DNA from: an uncultured Pelagibacteraceae bacterium
Lineage (GTDB): Bacteria; Pseudomonadota; Alphaproteobacteria; Pelagibacterales; Pelagibacteraceae
Direction: 5' to 3'
DNA: 35,308 nt
Assembly: GCA_902588895.1 (NCBI GenBank)
Contig: CACIRC010000010.1
Location: forward strand, 1-35,308
Below the pieces are notes generated by a model. The model saw only the letters and a program-made list of their open reading frames with translations. It was not told the origin of the DNA and did no database searches. The position numbers and the translations under genes are program-made. Numbering within the stretch: the stretch's first letter is position 1; every line of letters begins with the position of its first letter. Shown in pieces: positions 9,391 to 16,379 of this stretch.

Positions 9391-9433
9391 CCAAATTGGC
9401 TTAAGGTAACTTAAGTCTAGTTTATATAAACTA
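9391..9433 (+). promoter_or_regulatory. proteorhodopsin upstream region with stacked palindromes
   Basis: Just before proteorhodopsin lie CCAAATTGG (9391-9399), two copies of CTTAAG separated by GTAA (9400-9415), and the perfect 16-bp palindrome TAGTTTATATAAACTA (9418-9433). The last contains a TATAAA that could serve as a -10 (9425-9430), with TTAAGG (9401-9406) as a possible -35 at 18-bp spacing. This is the likely promoter/operator of the rhodopsin gene. The exact promoter boxes are inference. Confidence 0.4.
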
Positions 9434-9450
9434 AAATAAAAACTAACGAA

Positions 9451-9457
9451 GAGGGAG
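9451..9457 (+). promoter_or_regulatory. strong ribosome binding site of proteorhodopsin
   Basis: GAGGGAG is followed by six T residues and the ATG at 9464. This is a stronger Shine-Dalgarno than most genes here have, consistent with high expression. Confidence 0.75.
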
Positions 9458-9463
9458 TTTTTT

Positions 9464-10237
9464 ATGAAAAAACTTAAACTGTTTGCTTTAGCAGCTATGG
9501 CCTTGATAGGTTTTTCAGGTATAGCTATTGCAGCAGACGCAACGATGTTGAGCCAAGATGACTTCGTAGGAATTTCATTCTGGGTTATCTCTATGGGGAT
9601 GTTAGCAGCTACTGCTTTCTTTTTCATGGAAGCGGGCAATGTCGCATCAGGCTGGAGAACATCAGTTATTGTTGCTGGTCTAGTAACTGGTATTGCATTC
9701 ATACACTACATGTACATGAGAGAAGTATGGGTTGCTACTGGAGACTCGCCAACTGTTTACAGATACATTGACTGGTTAATCACTGTGCCATTACAGATGG
9801 TAGAATTCTATTTAATTCTAGCAGCTATTGGTAAAGCAAACTCTGGAATGTTCTGGAGATTGTTAATTGGTTCATTAGTAATGCTAATCGGTGGATACTT
9901 AGGTGAAGCAGGATACATTAATGCTACACTTGGTTTCATCATCGGAATGGCAGGTTGGGTATACATTCTTTATGAAGTATTCTCAGGTGAAGCTGGTAAA
10001 GCTGCATCTAAGAGTGGTAACAAAGCTCTTGTAACTGCATTCGGAGCAATGAGAATGATCGTTACAGTAGGTTGGGCAATTTACCCATTAGGTTATGTAT
10101 TCGGTTACTTAACTGGTGGTGTAGACGCCGACTCACTTAACGTCGTTTACAACTTAGCTGACTTCATTAACAAAATTGCATTTGGTCTAGTAATCTGGGC
10201 TGCTGCAACTAGTTCAAGCGGAAGAAGAGCTAAGTAA
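9464..10237 (+). CDS. proteorhodopsin, blue-absorbing type
   Basis: Light-driven proton pump of the inner membrane, 257 residues, with an N-terminal signal peptide (about residues 1-23, ending AIA-ADA) and seven helices. Functional residues can be placed: His81, the counterion Asp103 in RYIDWLITVPL, the proton donor Glu114, and the retinal-binding Lys237 in INKIAFGL. The spectral-tuning position (105 in classical green proteorhodopsin numbering) is Gln111, the blue-absorbing state. A large residue, Phe158, lies in helix E at the place where carotenoid-antenna rhodopsins are reported to have Gly, so an antenna is not expected. It is followed by its own terminator, and no retinal synthesis genes are in the window. 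Confidence 0.97.
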   Translation: MKKLKLFALAAMALIGFSGIAIAADATMLSQDDFVGISFWVISMGMLAATAFFFMEAGNVASGWRTSVIVAGLVTGIAFIHYMYMREVWVATGDSPTVYRYIDWLITVPLQMVEFYLILAAIGKANSGMFWRLLIGSLVMLIGGYLGEAGYINATLGFIIGMAGWVYILYEVFSGEAGKAASKSGNKALVTAFGAMRMIVTVGWAIYPLGYVFGYLTGGVDADSLNVVYNLADFINKIAFGLVIWAAATSSSGRRAK

Positions 10238-10258
10238 TTTAGCTAAAATTTAAATTAA

Positions 10259-10293
10259 GGGCAGGTACAATTTTGTACTTGCCCTTTTTTTTT
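10259..10293 (+). terminator. rho-independent terminator after proteorhodopsin
   Basis: GGGCAGGTACA pairs with TGTACTTGCCC (one G-U pair) around a four-base loop, followed by nine T residues. It is the best intrinsic terminator in the window. It separates the rhodopsin transcript from the downstream desaturase and also shows that the desaturase cannot start at the in-frame ATG at 10273 inside the hairpin. Confidence 0.9.
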
Positions 10294-10310
10294 ACCTTAA
10301 CTAAATTGTG

Positions 10311-10329
10311 TATAATTACTATATATAAT
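10311..10329 (+). promoter_or_regulatory. possible tandem -10 elements for the desaturase
   Basis: Two exact TATAAT hexamers (10311-10316 and 10324-10329) lie between the terminator and the ATG at 10339. No convincing -35 was found at standard spacing, so this is a weak call in an A+T-rich region. Confidence 0.3.
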
Positions 10330-10338
10330 TTTTTATTT

Positions 10339-11340
10339 ATGGATGTAAAATTAGAAAAATGGCATCGATGCCAAGTTGATATAGAAGTCCTCAAGGAACT
10401 TTCAAAAAAATCTGATATCAAAGGGCTTCAACATGTTTCAGTCTTTTTTGGATTGTTATTAGTAACAGGAATTTTGGCATATATAACTTGGGGTACATGG
10501 TGGTCTGCTTTTTGGTTTTTGGTTTACGGAAACATATATGGTTTTTCAAATCCATTATGGCATGAGACAGGTCACAAAACCGCTTTTCAATCAAAATCTT
10601 TAAACGAATTTTTTTACTATATTTCTTCATACCTCTCAAATTTTGAACCAACAAGATGGAGATATACACATTTCGTTCATCATGGAAATACATATTCAAC
10701 AGAAAATCCATATGATCATGAAATTGAATATGGAAATAATTTAAAAGAAACTCCAAAAAATTTATTAATGAATTTAATTCCTTTTATGGAACTTTTATAT
10801 TTTAAAAAAAGTATAGCTTATGAAATTATTCAACACGCATTGGGTATAAAAACAAAAGTAATGCAAGACTGTATTCCTGAGAATGCACAACCAAAAGTTA
10901 TTTTAAATTCTAGAATTTTTGTTGGGATTTGGATTGTAATCATTTTGTGGTCTTTAATTACATTATCATGGTTACCAGTTTTATTTTTTTTATTACCAAA
11001 ATTTTATGGAAGAACTTTACACAAACTGGTTTCTTTTACTCAACATGCAGGTTTAGCAAGAGATATTAAAGATCATAGATACACAACAAGAGAAATGTAT
11101 TTAAATCCTATTTTAAGCTTTTTATATTGGAAAATGGAATATCATGTAACTCATCATATGTTTCCAACAGTTCCATCTTATAACTTGGATAAACTTCATC
11201 ACCATATTAAAGATCAATTGCCGAGAACAAATGATGGTTTGATTGATGCTTACAAAGAAATTTTACCAGCTTTGATGAAACAAAAAGAAGATTCTGACTA
11301 CTTTTTTAAAAAAGAAGTCCCTGACCCACAAAATGCATAA
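10339..11340 (+). CDS. membrane di-iron fatty acid desaturase-family protein
   Basis: Integral membrane oxygenase/desaturase of 333 residues. The three histidine boxes of the family are present: HETGH (75-79), HFVHH (111-115) and HVTHH (269-273), with a further QHAG at about 235-238. These bind a di-iron centre that uses O2 and electrons from a ferredoxin or cytochrome. Hydrophobic spans flank the boxes. I place the start at 10339, because the frame's earlier ATG at 10273 lies inside the terminator. It sits between proteorhodopsin and a ferredoxin/reductase pair that could supply electrons. The substrate (fatty acyl chain, alkane, carotenoid or other) cannot be read from sequence. Confidence 0.85.
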   Translation: MDVKLEKWHRCQVDIEVLKELSKKSDIKGLQHVSVFFGLLLVTGILAYITWGTWWSAFWFLVYGNIYGFSNPLWHETGHKTAFQSKSLNEFFYYISSYLSNFEPTRWRYTHFVHHGNTYSTENPYDHEIEYGNNLKETPKNLLMNLIPFMELLYFKKSIAYEIIQHALGIKTKVMQDCIPENAQPKVILNSRIFVGIWIVIILWSLITLSWLPVLFFLLPKFYGRTLHKLVSFTQHAGLARDIKDHRYTTREMYLNPILSFLYWKMEYHVTHHMFPTVPSYNLDKLHHHIKDQLPRTNDGLIDAYKEILPALMKQKEDSDYFFKKEVPDPQNA

Positions 11341-11400
11341 ATTTGACCAAGTATGTTTTTACTTACTTGTCCTATTTAGATAAGAAACTATATATAAAAC

Positions 11401-11721
11401 ATGGCAAAAATTACATACTACACACATGATAACAAAACTCAAACGATTGATGTTCAAAACGGTTTAACTGTAATGGAAGGTGCAATTCAAAATGATATCC
11501 CAGGAATTGATGCAGATTGTGGAGGAGGAATGGCATGTGCCACATGCCATGTTTATGTCAAAGAAGAATGGTTAGATAAGCTTCCAGCAAAAGAAGACGG
11601 TGAAGAAGATATGCTTGATATGGCTTTTGAACCAAAAAGTAATAGTCGATTAAGTTGTCAGTTAATAGTTTCAGATGAGTTGGATGGATTGGAAGTAAAT
11701 ATTCCTTCAAAGCAAGGCTAG
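11401..11721 (+). CDS. 2Fe-2S ferredoxin, adrenodoxin type
   Basis: 106-residue electron carrier. The cluster ligands follow the pattern C-x5-C-x2-C...C (Cys40, Cys46, Cys49, Cys86), with the context [17 protein letters not shown] and RLSCQL typical of vertebrate-type/adrenodoxin-like ferredoxins. It is followed with no gap by a ferredoxin-NADP reductase, so the two form an electron-delivery pair. A possible promoter just upstream (TTGTCC at 11367-11372, TATATA at 11389-11394) would put the transcript start almost at the ATG; this is tentative. Likely clients include the adjacent desaturase or Fe-S assembly. Confidence 0.93.
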   Translation: MAKITYYTHDNKTQTIDVQNGLTVMEGAIQNDIPGIDADCGGGMACATCHVYVKEEWLDKLPAKEDGEEDMLDMAFEPKSNSRLSCQLIVSDELDGLEVNIPSKQG

Positions 11722-12738
11722 ATGAATAAAACAGATGTATTAATTATTGGAGCAGGACCAACAGGTTTATTTTGTGCTCATCAGCTCGGAATTATAGGAT
11801 TGAGTTGTGAAATAGTGGATAATCTCGATAAAGCAGGAGGCCAATGTATAGAACTTTACCCTGATAAACCTATTTATGACATCCCAGCCGTACCTGAGTG
11901 TACTGGAGAAGAGCTAACCAATAATCTTCTAAAACAAATAAAACCTTTCAACGTAAAATTTCATTTAAATGAAAGAGTAGAACAACTTAAAAAAAATGAA
12001 AGTCGATGGCATATTAAAACTTCTGGTGGAGTAGTGTTTGATGTTGCAGCTATAGTTATAGCTGGTGGCGTTGGTTCTTTTGAGCCAAGGAAGTTTCCAG
12101 TAAAGGAATGTGAAAAATTTGAGGGAAGTTCTTTATTATATTCGATTAAAGATAAATCAATTTTTAAAGATAAAACTATTTCAATTTTTGGAGGAGGAGA
12201 TTCTGCTTTAGATTGGGCTATAGAGCTATCCAATACTTCCAAAGTAAATTTAATTCACAGACGAGATGGTTTTAGTGGTGCAGAAGCAAGTGTTCAAAAA
12301 GTAAATGAGCTTAATAAACAAGGAAAATTGAATTTATATACAAAGTATCAAATGGACACAGTTTTAGGAGACAAAAACATTGAGTCAGTAAAAATAAAAC
12401 ATGACGAAGGAGAAATTAAAGAAATTAAATCTGATTACGTATTAGGTTTTTTTGGTTTAATTATGCAGTTAGGTCCAATTTTAGATTGGGGATTAAATAT
12501 TGATAAAAAAACTGTTCAGGTAAATACAGAAAACTTTGAAACCAATGTAAATGGCATATTTGCAATTGGAGATATTTGTTCTTATCCAGGAAAATTAAAA
12601 TTAATTCTTTCAGGATTTCATGAGGGTGCATTGGCAGCAAGAGGCTGTTTCAAATACGCTAAACCAGAAGAAAAATTAAGGTTTGAATTCACAACAACTT
12701 CCAAAGCTGCACAAGAAAGACTTGGAATTAAAAAATGA
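11722..12738 (+). CDS. ferredoxin--NADP(+) reductase, thioredoxin-reductase-like type
   Basis: 338-residue two-dinucleotide-domain flavoprotein. The FAD motif GAGPTG is at residues 10-15 and the NADPH motif GGGDSALDW at 157-165, followed by a HRRDGF phosphate-binding segment. The ATG of GDIC near the C-terminus ('GIFAIGDICSYP') completes the FAD site. The redox CxxC of true thioredoxin reductases is absent, so it is better called a YumC-like ferredoxin-NADP reductase than TrxB, although automated annotation often says thioredoxin reductase. Its ATG directly follows the ferredoxin stop, and its own stop overlaps the GST start by 4 bases (ATGA). Confidence 0.9.
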   Translation: MNKTDVLIIGAGPTGLFCAHQLGIIGLSCEIVDNLDKAGGQCIELYPDKPIYDIPAVPECTGEELTNNLLKQIKPFNVKFHLNERVEQLKKNESRWHIKTSGGVVFDVAAIVIAGGVGSFEPRKFPVKECEKFEGSSLLYSIKDKSIFKDKTISIFGGGDSALDWAIELSNTSKVNLIHRRDGFSGAEASVQKVNELNKQGKLNLYTKYQMDTVLGDKNIESVKIKHDEGEIKEIKSDYVLGFFGLIMQLGPILDWGLNIDKKTVQVNTENFETNVNGIFAIGDICSYPGKLKLILSGFHEGALAARGCFKYAKPEEKLRFEFTTTSKAAQERLGIKK

Positions 12739-13361
12739 TAGAACTTTTTTCTGCTAATACTCCTAATGGATGGAAAATTAGTATTATGCTTGAAGAAATT
12801 GGTTATGACTATAAAGTAACCAAAGTTGATCTTGGTAAAGACGAACAATTCAAACCAGAATTCATAAAGCTAAGTCCTTTTGGAAAAATTCCTGTCATCA
12901 TTGATCATGAAAACAATAAAAGCCTCTTCGAGTCTGGTGCAATCTTAATGTATTTAGCTGATAAAAGTGGAAAACTTTATAATGAAAAAGATAGACTGGT
13001 TATTAATCAATGGTTAATGGCTCAAATGGGTACTGTAGGTCCTATGATTGGTCAACACCATCAGTTTCATCACTATAATCCTGGTAAAAGTGAGTTTGGT
13101 GAGGAAAGATATTTTAAAATTACTAAAAGAATTTATGGTGAATTAGACACAAGATTAAAAGAATCTAAATTTCTTGCAGGACCTGATTACACAATCGCTG
13201 ATATTGCAACATGGCCTTGGATGGCAAGACACGAATGGCATGATATTGGTTTGAAGAATTATAAAAATTTATCTAGATGGTATTTGGAAATAGCAGATCG
13301 CGAGGCTGTAATTAAAGGCTATAGTTTTATGGATAAAGATGCAAAAATTCCTAAAATCTAA
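12735..13361 (+). CDS. glutathione S-transferase family protein (YfcG/Ure2p-like)
   Basis: 208-residue soluble GST: an N-terminal thioredoxin-like domain (about 1-80, with the 'FGKIPVIID' cis-Pro region and the ESGAILMYLA glutathione-binding turn) and an all-alpha C-terminal domain. The 'SANTPNGWKISIMLEE' start resembles the YfcG/Ure2p-like group, which has disulfide reductase activity with glutathione rather than classic conjugation. The ATGA overlap couples it to the ferredoxin reductase gene, pointing to a shared thiol/redox role. It is the last gene of the forward run; only four bases separate it from the opposing mini-gene. Confidence 0.88.
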   Translation: MIELFSANTPNGWKISIMLEEIGYDYKVTKVDLGKDEQFKPEFIKLSPFGKIPVIIDHENNKSLFESGAILMYLADKSGKLYNEKDRLVINQWLMAQMGTVGPMIGQHHQFHHYNPGKSEFGEERYFKITKRIYGELDTRLKESKFLAGPDYTIADIATWPWMARHEWHDIGLKNYKNLSRWYLEIADREAVIKGYSFMDKDAKIPKI

Positions 13362-13365
13362 AAAT

Positions 13366-13461
13366 TTATCCAAATAATCTATAAAGGGTGCTTAGTATTC
13401 CATAACCCGAAAACTCAATAGCAATAATTACAACAATAATTAAAATTAATTTTTTATTCAT
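13366..13461 (-). CDS. 31-residue single-helix membrane peptide, unknown
   Basis: Mini-gene too short for ordinary gene calling. The product starts MNKK, runs through one hydrophobic helix (about residues 5-15, LILIIVVIIAI) and ends with a short amphipathic tail YGILSTLYRLFG. Its ATG overlaps the TGA of the upstream 38-codon gene by four bases (ATGA), a typical translational coupling, and that gene in turn abuts dksA. The positive N-terminus suggests an N-in topology. I do not recognise it. The coupling arrangement and the absence of unused bases are the main support. Confidence 0.5.
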   Translation of the reverse strand: MNKKLILIIVVIIAIEFSGYGILSTLYRLFG

Positions 13462-13574
13462 TTTAAGAATAAATAAAGTAACAAAATTATCCAGAAAAAG
13501 GGATAGTAGAAATAGATATACTTCTTTGCAAAAAGAAAAGAAATTGAACTTTGTTTTGAAGATTTTTTTCTCAT
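13458..13574 (-). CDS. 38-residue membrane peptide, unknown
   Basis: Mini-gene whose ATG directly follows the dksA stop codon (TAA then ATG). The product begins MRKKSSKQSS, a basic polar tail, then becomes strongly aromatic and hydrophobic (FLFAKKYIYFYYPFFWIILL) and ends in LYLFLK. One membrane helix with a cytoplasmic basic N-terminus is likely. Its stop overlaps the next mini-gene by ATGA, giving an apparent dksA-38aa-31aa operon. It matches no family that I know. The absence of any spacing on either side argues for coding. Confidence 0.5.
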   Translation of the reverse strand: MRKKSSKQSSISFLFAKKYIYFYYPFFWIILLLYLFLK

Positions 13575-14090
13575 TTAGTCATCTGCATGAACTTTTTCTT
13601 CTTTTTCATGCTTTTCTTGAGCTGCAATAGTGTATTTAGCAACAGGTCTTGCCATTAATCTTTTTAATCCAATTGGCTCTGCTGTATCTAAACAGTAACC
13701 ATAAGTATCTTCTCTAATTCTTCTTAAAGCTTTATCTATTTCAGATATCAACTTAATTTGTCTATTGATCGCTTTCATTTCTACGTTGCTATCAATATAG
13801 GAGTTAGCTTGGTCAACAATATCTGCAGAAATATTATTGTCATCCATCCCACCATTATAAAGAGCTTCGTTATTTGCTTTAATTAATTCTTTTTTCCATT
13901 CAGTAAGTCTAATTCTGAAATACACTTTGTGTTTTTCACACATATATTTTTCAGTATCTTTTGGAACATAAGTTTTTGAAATTTTTATAGGACCTTTGGG
14001 CTCTGCTTTAGCTGTAGTTGGTTTTGACTTAGTTACAACTTTAGTTTTTGGTTTTGATACTTTTTTCTTTGCTTTAGCAGTCTTTGGCAT
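13575..14090 (-). CDS. dksA: DksA/TraR-family transcription regulator
   Basis: RNA polymerase secondary-channel regulator of 171 residues. The C-terminal globular signature YGYCLDTAEPIGLKRLMARP (about 130-149) is clear. The preceding segment forms the coiled coil, with a tip carrying an Asp pair (Asp90, Asp93). The N-terminal ~40 residues are a Lys/Ala/Pro-rich extension. Only Cys133 remains of the four zinc cysteines of E. coli DksA in the C-terminal site (the other Cys is at 51), a pattern I recall as common in alphaproteobacterial DksA proteins; it should fold without zinc. It is followed at once by two mini-genes. Confidence 0.9.
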   Translation of the reverse strand: MPKTAKAKKKVSKPKTKVVTKSKPTTAKAEPKGPIKISKTYVPKDTEKYMCEKHKVYFRIRLTEWKKELIKANNEALYNGGMDDNNISADIVDQANSYIDSNVEMKAINRQIKLISEIDKALRRIREDTYGYCLDTAEPIGLKRLMARPVAKYTIAAQEKHEKEEKVHADD

Positions 14091-14168
14091 AGCTTAATTT
14101 TGATCGCTCGCAGTATATTCAGCAAATTAGGGGTGTCAAGCAAGCTTAATTGATATAAATATTTATAA

Positions 14169-15491
14169 ATGACCATTAATAACAAAAATATCAATAATGT
14201 TTTTTATATTTTTGTTACAGCTCATCTAATTTTTTGGACTTTGATTCCATCACTCACAAATCATAATTTACCTTTAGATACTATTGAAGCGTTAGCTTGG
14301 GGAAGTAATTTAGATTGGGGTTTCAATAAACATCCACCGATGAGTGCTTTTTTTCCAGAAGTTTTTTATCAAATTTTTAGATCACAAGATTGGGTTTATT
14401 ATCTTTTAAGTCAAATTTTTGTAATTATATCTTTTTATTATGTATTTAAATTTTCAAATGAAATATTTAACAACAAGATTTTAGGTTTAATTTCTATATT
14501 ACTAATTGAAGGTATTTATTTTTATAACTTCACTACACCAGAATTTAATGTAAATGTATGTCAACTACCTTTCTGGTCTTTAACAGTCTATTACTCATGG
14601 AAAATTTATAGTAGCAAAGAAATAAAGTTTTTAGATTGTTTTTTAGTAGGTCTGTTTGCGGCTTTTGGCTTTTTATCAAAATATCTATTTATATATCTTT
14701 TAGTTTCAATTGACCTTTTATTTATTTATTTAATTTTTTTTAAAAAAGATAGAAAATTTGATTTTAAATATCTCATCATTATCGAAGTTTTCTTGATAGT
14801 TCTAGTTCCACATTTTATATGGTTATATAATAATGATTTTATTACTATTACATATGGATTAGCCAGAACTGGCTTAGAGCAATCTATTTTATTAGATCAC
14901 ATTAAATATCCATTAATCTTTTTGCTAAAACAAATAGGAATATTAATTCCATTTTTTATTTTAATTTGGTTATTAGTAAAAAAAATTAACTTAAAAATTA
15001 ACTTTAAAGATAAAAATTTACTTTTTTTAATAGCCATTAATATTTTGCCAATTATTTTAATACTTTTAACATCATTAATTACTGGATCAAAAATAAGAAC
15101 TATGTGGATGACACCTTTTTATTTATTTTTTGGATCACTATTTGTTTATCTATTCCAGGGGCAAATAAATATTAAAAAACTAAAAGCATTTGTGATTGGT
15201 TTTTTTTTCTTTTTCTTTTTATCACCAGTGCTTTACGCTTATGTTTCAATCTCAAAAGATGATAAGAGAACTGATTATCCAGGCAAAGAAATTGCAATAA
15301 AAACCCAATATGCTTGGGACCAACAATTTGATTCTGAAATAAATGTAGTTTTAGGTGACGAATGGAATGCTGGAAACTTATCTTATCATTTAAAATCAAG
15401 ACCAGTTTGGGAAGGTATTGTTGAAAGAGAAAAGCTTGATCAATTGAAAGATTATATGTGTCTTGATAATATTTGTGTAGGATCAAGATAG
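14169..15491 (+). CDS. GT39-family (ArnT/PMT-like) membrane glycosyltransferase
   Basis: 440-residue polytopic protein with about nine hydrophobic spans. The first periplasmic loop, starting near residue 34, reads 'LPLDTIEALAWG' and 'NKHPPM', matching the acidic-residue loop (D/E pair) and His-Pro-Pro segment of PMT_2/GT39 enzymes that move a sugar from a polyprenyl-phosphate carrier to a lipid or protein acceptor outside the membrane. The C-terminal ~100 residues are soluble. The stop directly abuts the ATG of a GT2 enzyme that could make the donor, as in ArnC/ArnT-type pairs. The acceptor and sugar are unknown. Confidence 0.82.
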   Translation: MTINNKNINNVFYIFVTAHLIFWTLIPSLTNHNLPLDTIEALAWGSNLDWGFNKHPPMSAFFPEVFYQIFRSQDWVYYLLSQIFVIISFYYVFKFSNEIFNNKILGLISILLIEGIYFYNFTTPEFNVNVCQLPFWSLTVYYSWKIYSSKEIKFLDCFLVGLFAAFGFLSKYLFIYLLVSIDLLFIYLIFFKKDRKFDFKYLIIIEVFLIVLVPHFIWLYNNDFITITYGLARTGLEQSILLDHIKYPLIFLLKQIGILIPFFILIWLLVKKINLKINFKDKNLLFLIAINILPIILILLTSLITGSKIRTMWMTPFYLFFGSLFVYLFQGQINIKKLKAFVIGFFFFFFLSPVLYAYVSISKDDKRTDYPGKEIAIKTQYAWDQQFDSEINVVLGDEWNAGNLSYHLKSRPVWEGIVEREKLDQLKDYMCLDNICVGSR

Positions 15492-16361
15492 ATGAAGTAC
15501 GTAATTTTAATTCCAATATATAACGATAGAGAGTCTTTAAAATTACTGATTGAAAATATTAATAATGAGGTAAAAGATTTAAATCATGAGGTATCAATTT
15601 TAGTTATTAATGATGCTTCTTCTCAACAGATAGTAGACAACTATCCAAACATTGACAATATTCAATCTATCGAAATTCTTAATATGAAAGAGAATATGGG
15701 GCACACAAGATGTATTGCATTAGGATTAAAGTATATTTTTGAAAAAAAAGAATTTGATTATGTAATTCCAATGGATGGAGATGGAGAAGATCGACCTGAA
15801 GAAATTAAAAATTTTATTGAATTTAGTCAAAATTCTGATGGAAAATCTATTGTTGGAGAAAGAGTAAAAAGATCAGAAAGTTTATTTTTTAAAATATGTT
15901 ATCAGTTTCATAAATTTTTAACTTTATCATTTACTGGACAATCAATTAAATTTGGTAATTTTACATGTTTATCAAAAGCAACGGTGAAAAAAATGTTAGA
16001 GGAAAAAGCTACATGGAATAGTTTTTCAGGTTCACTAAAAAAAACAGAAAAAGTATTATTGACCATTCCATCAATTAGAGGGCCAAGATATCATGGCCCT
16101 TCAAAGATGAGTTTTTTTAAATTATTAAAACATTCGCTTGCAATAATTAGTGTTTTTCGAAAAACAGTTTTAATTCGTTCGGCTTTATTTATTGTTTTTT
16201 ATATATTATTGATCAAAAGCTACGCTTCAGTAATTACTTCATTGCCATTAGTTTTGTTGTTGATAATGATTTATTCAATTTCTAGTTTAGCCTTAAGAGA
16301 GAATATTGAGGAATTTAATAATTCCTTAACAAACATCCACGATATTGATAAAATTAAATGA
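15492..16361 (+). CDS. GT2-family glycosyltransferase with C-terminal membrane helices
   Basis: 289 residues. The N-terminal GT-A domain begins VILIPIYNDRESL, with nucleotide-binding Asp41 (VINDAS) and a metal-binding DGDGED at 95-100. Two hydrophobic helices lie near the C-terminus (about 225-270). This is the layout of polyprenyl-phosphate sugar synthases (DPM1/ArnC-like). Having no gap to the GT39 gene supports the pair working together: this enzyme loads the sugar on the carrier and GT39 transfers it. The downstream DUF1800 gene starts 18 bases on, probably in the same operon. Confidence 0.87.
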   Translation: MKYVILIPIYNDRESLKLLIENINNEVKDLNHEVSILVINDASSQQIVDNYPNIDNIQSIEILNMKENMGHTRCIALGLKYIFEKKEFDYVIPMDGDGEDRPEEIKNFIEFSQNSDGKSIVGERVKRSESLFFKICYQFHKFLTLSFTGQSIKFGNFTCLSKATVKKMLEEKATWNSFSGSLKKTEKVLLTIPSIRGPRYHGPSKMSFFKLLKHSLAIISVFRKTVLIRSALFIVFYILLIKSYASVITSLPLVLLLIMIYSISSLALRENIEEFNNSLTNIHDIDKIK

Positions 16362-16379
16362 TGGTTATATTTTAACACT

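Noticed and set aside
9367..9702. Minus-strand 111-codon open frame over the start of proteorhodopsin
   Set aside because: It is antisense to the signal peptide and first helices of proteorhodopsin, with unlikely composition and no ribosome site, and it covers the rhodopsin promoter region.
10273..10338. 22-codon N-terminal extension of the desaturase from an upstream ATG
   Set aside because: That ATG lies inside the terminator hairpin of proteorhodopsin; the ATG at 10339 gives a normal family N-terminus.
10339..11340. Desaturase as a carotenoid ketolase/hydroxylase making a rhodopsin antenna
   Set aside because: Proteorhodopsin keeps a bulky Phe at the helix E position where antenna-binding rhodopsins are said to have Gly, and no carotenoid genes are nearby.
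11344..11373. Possible terminator hairpin after the desaturase (CAAGTA with TACTTG)
   Set aside because: The stem is only six pairs with a ten-base loop and no T tract follows.
11722..12738. Thioredoxin reductase (trxB) as the name of the flavoprotein
   Set aside because: The redox CxxC motif is absent after the NADPH-binding site, and it directly follows a ferredoxin gene, so ferredoxin-NADP reductase fits better.
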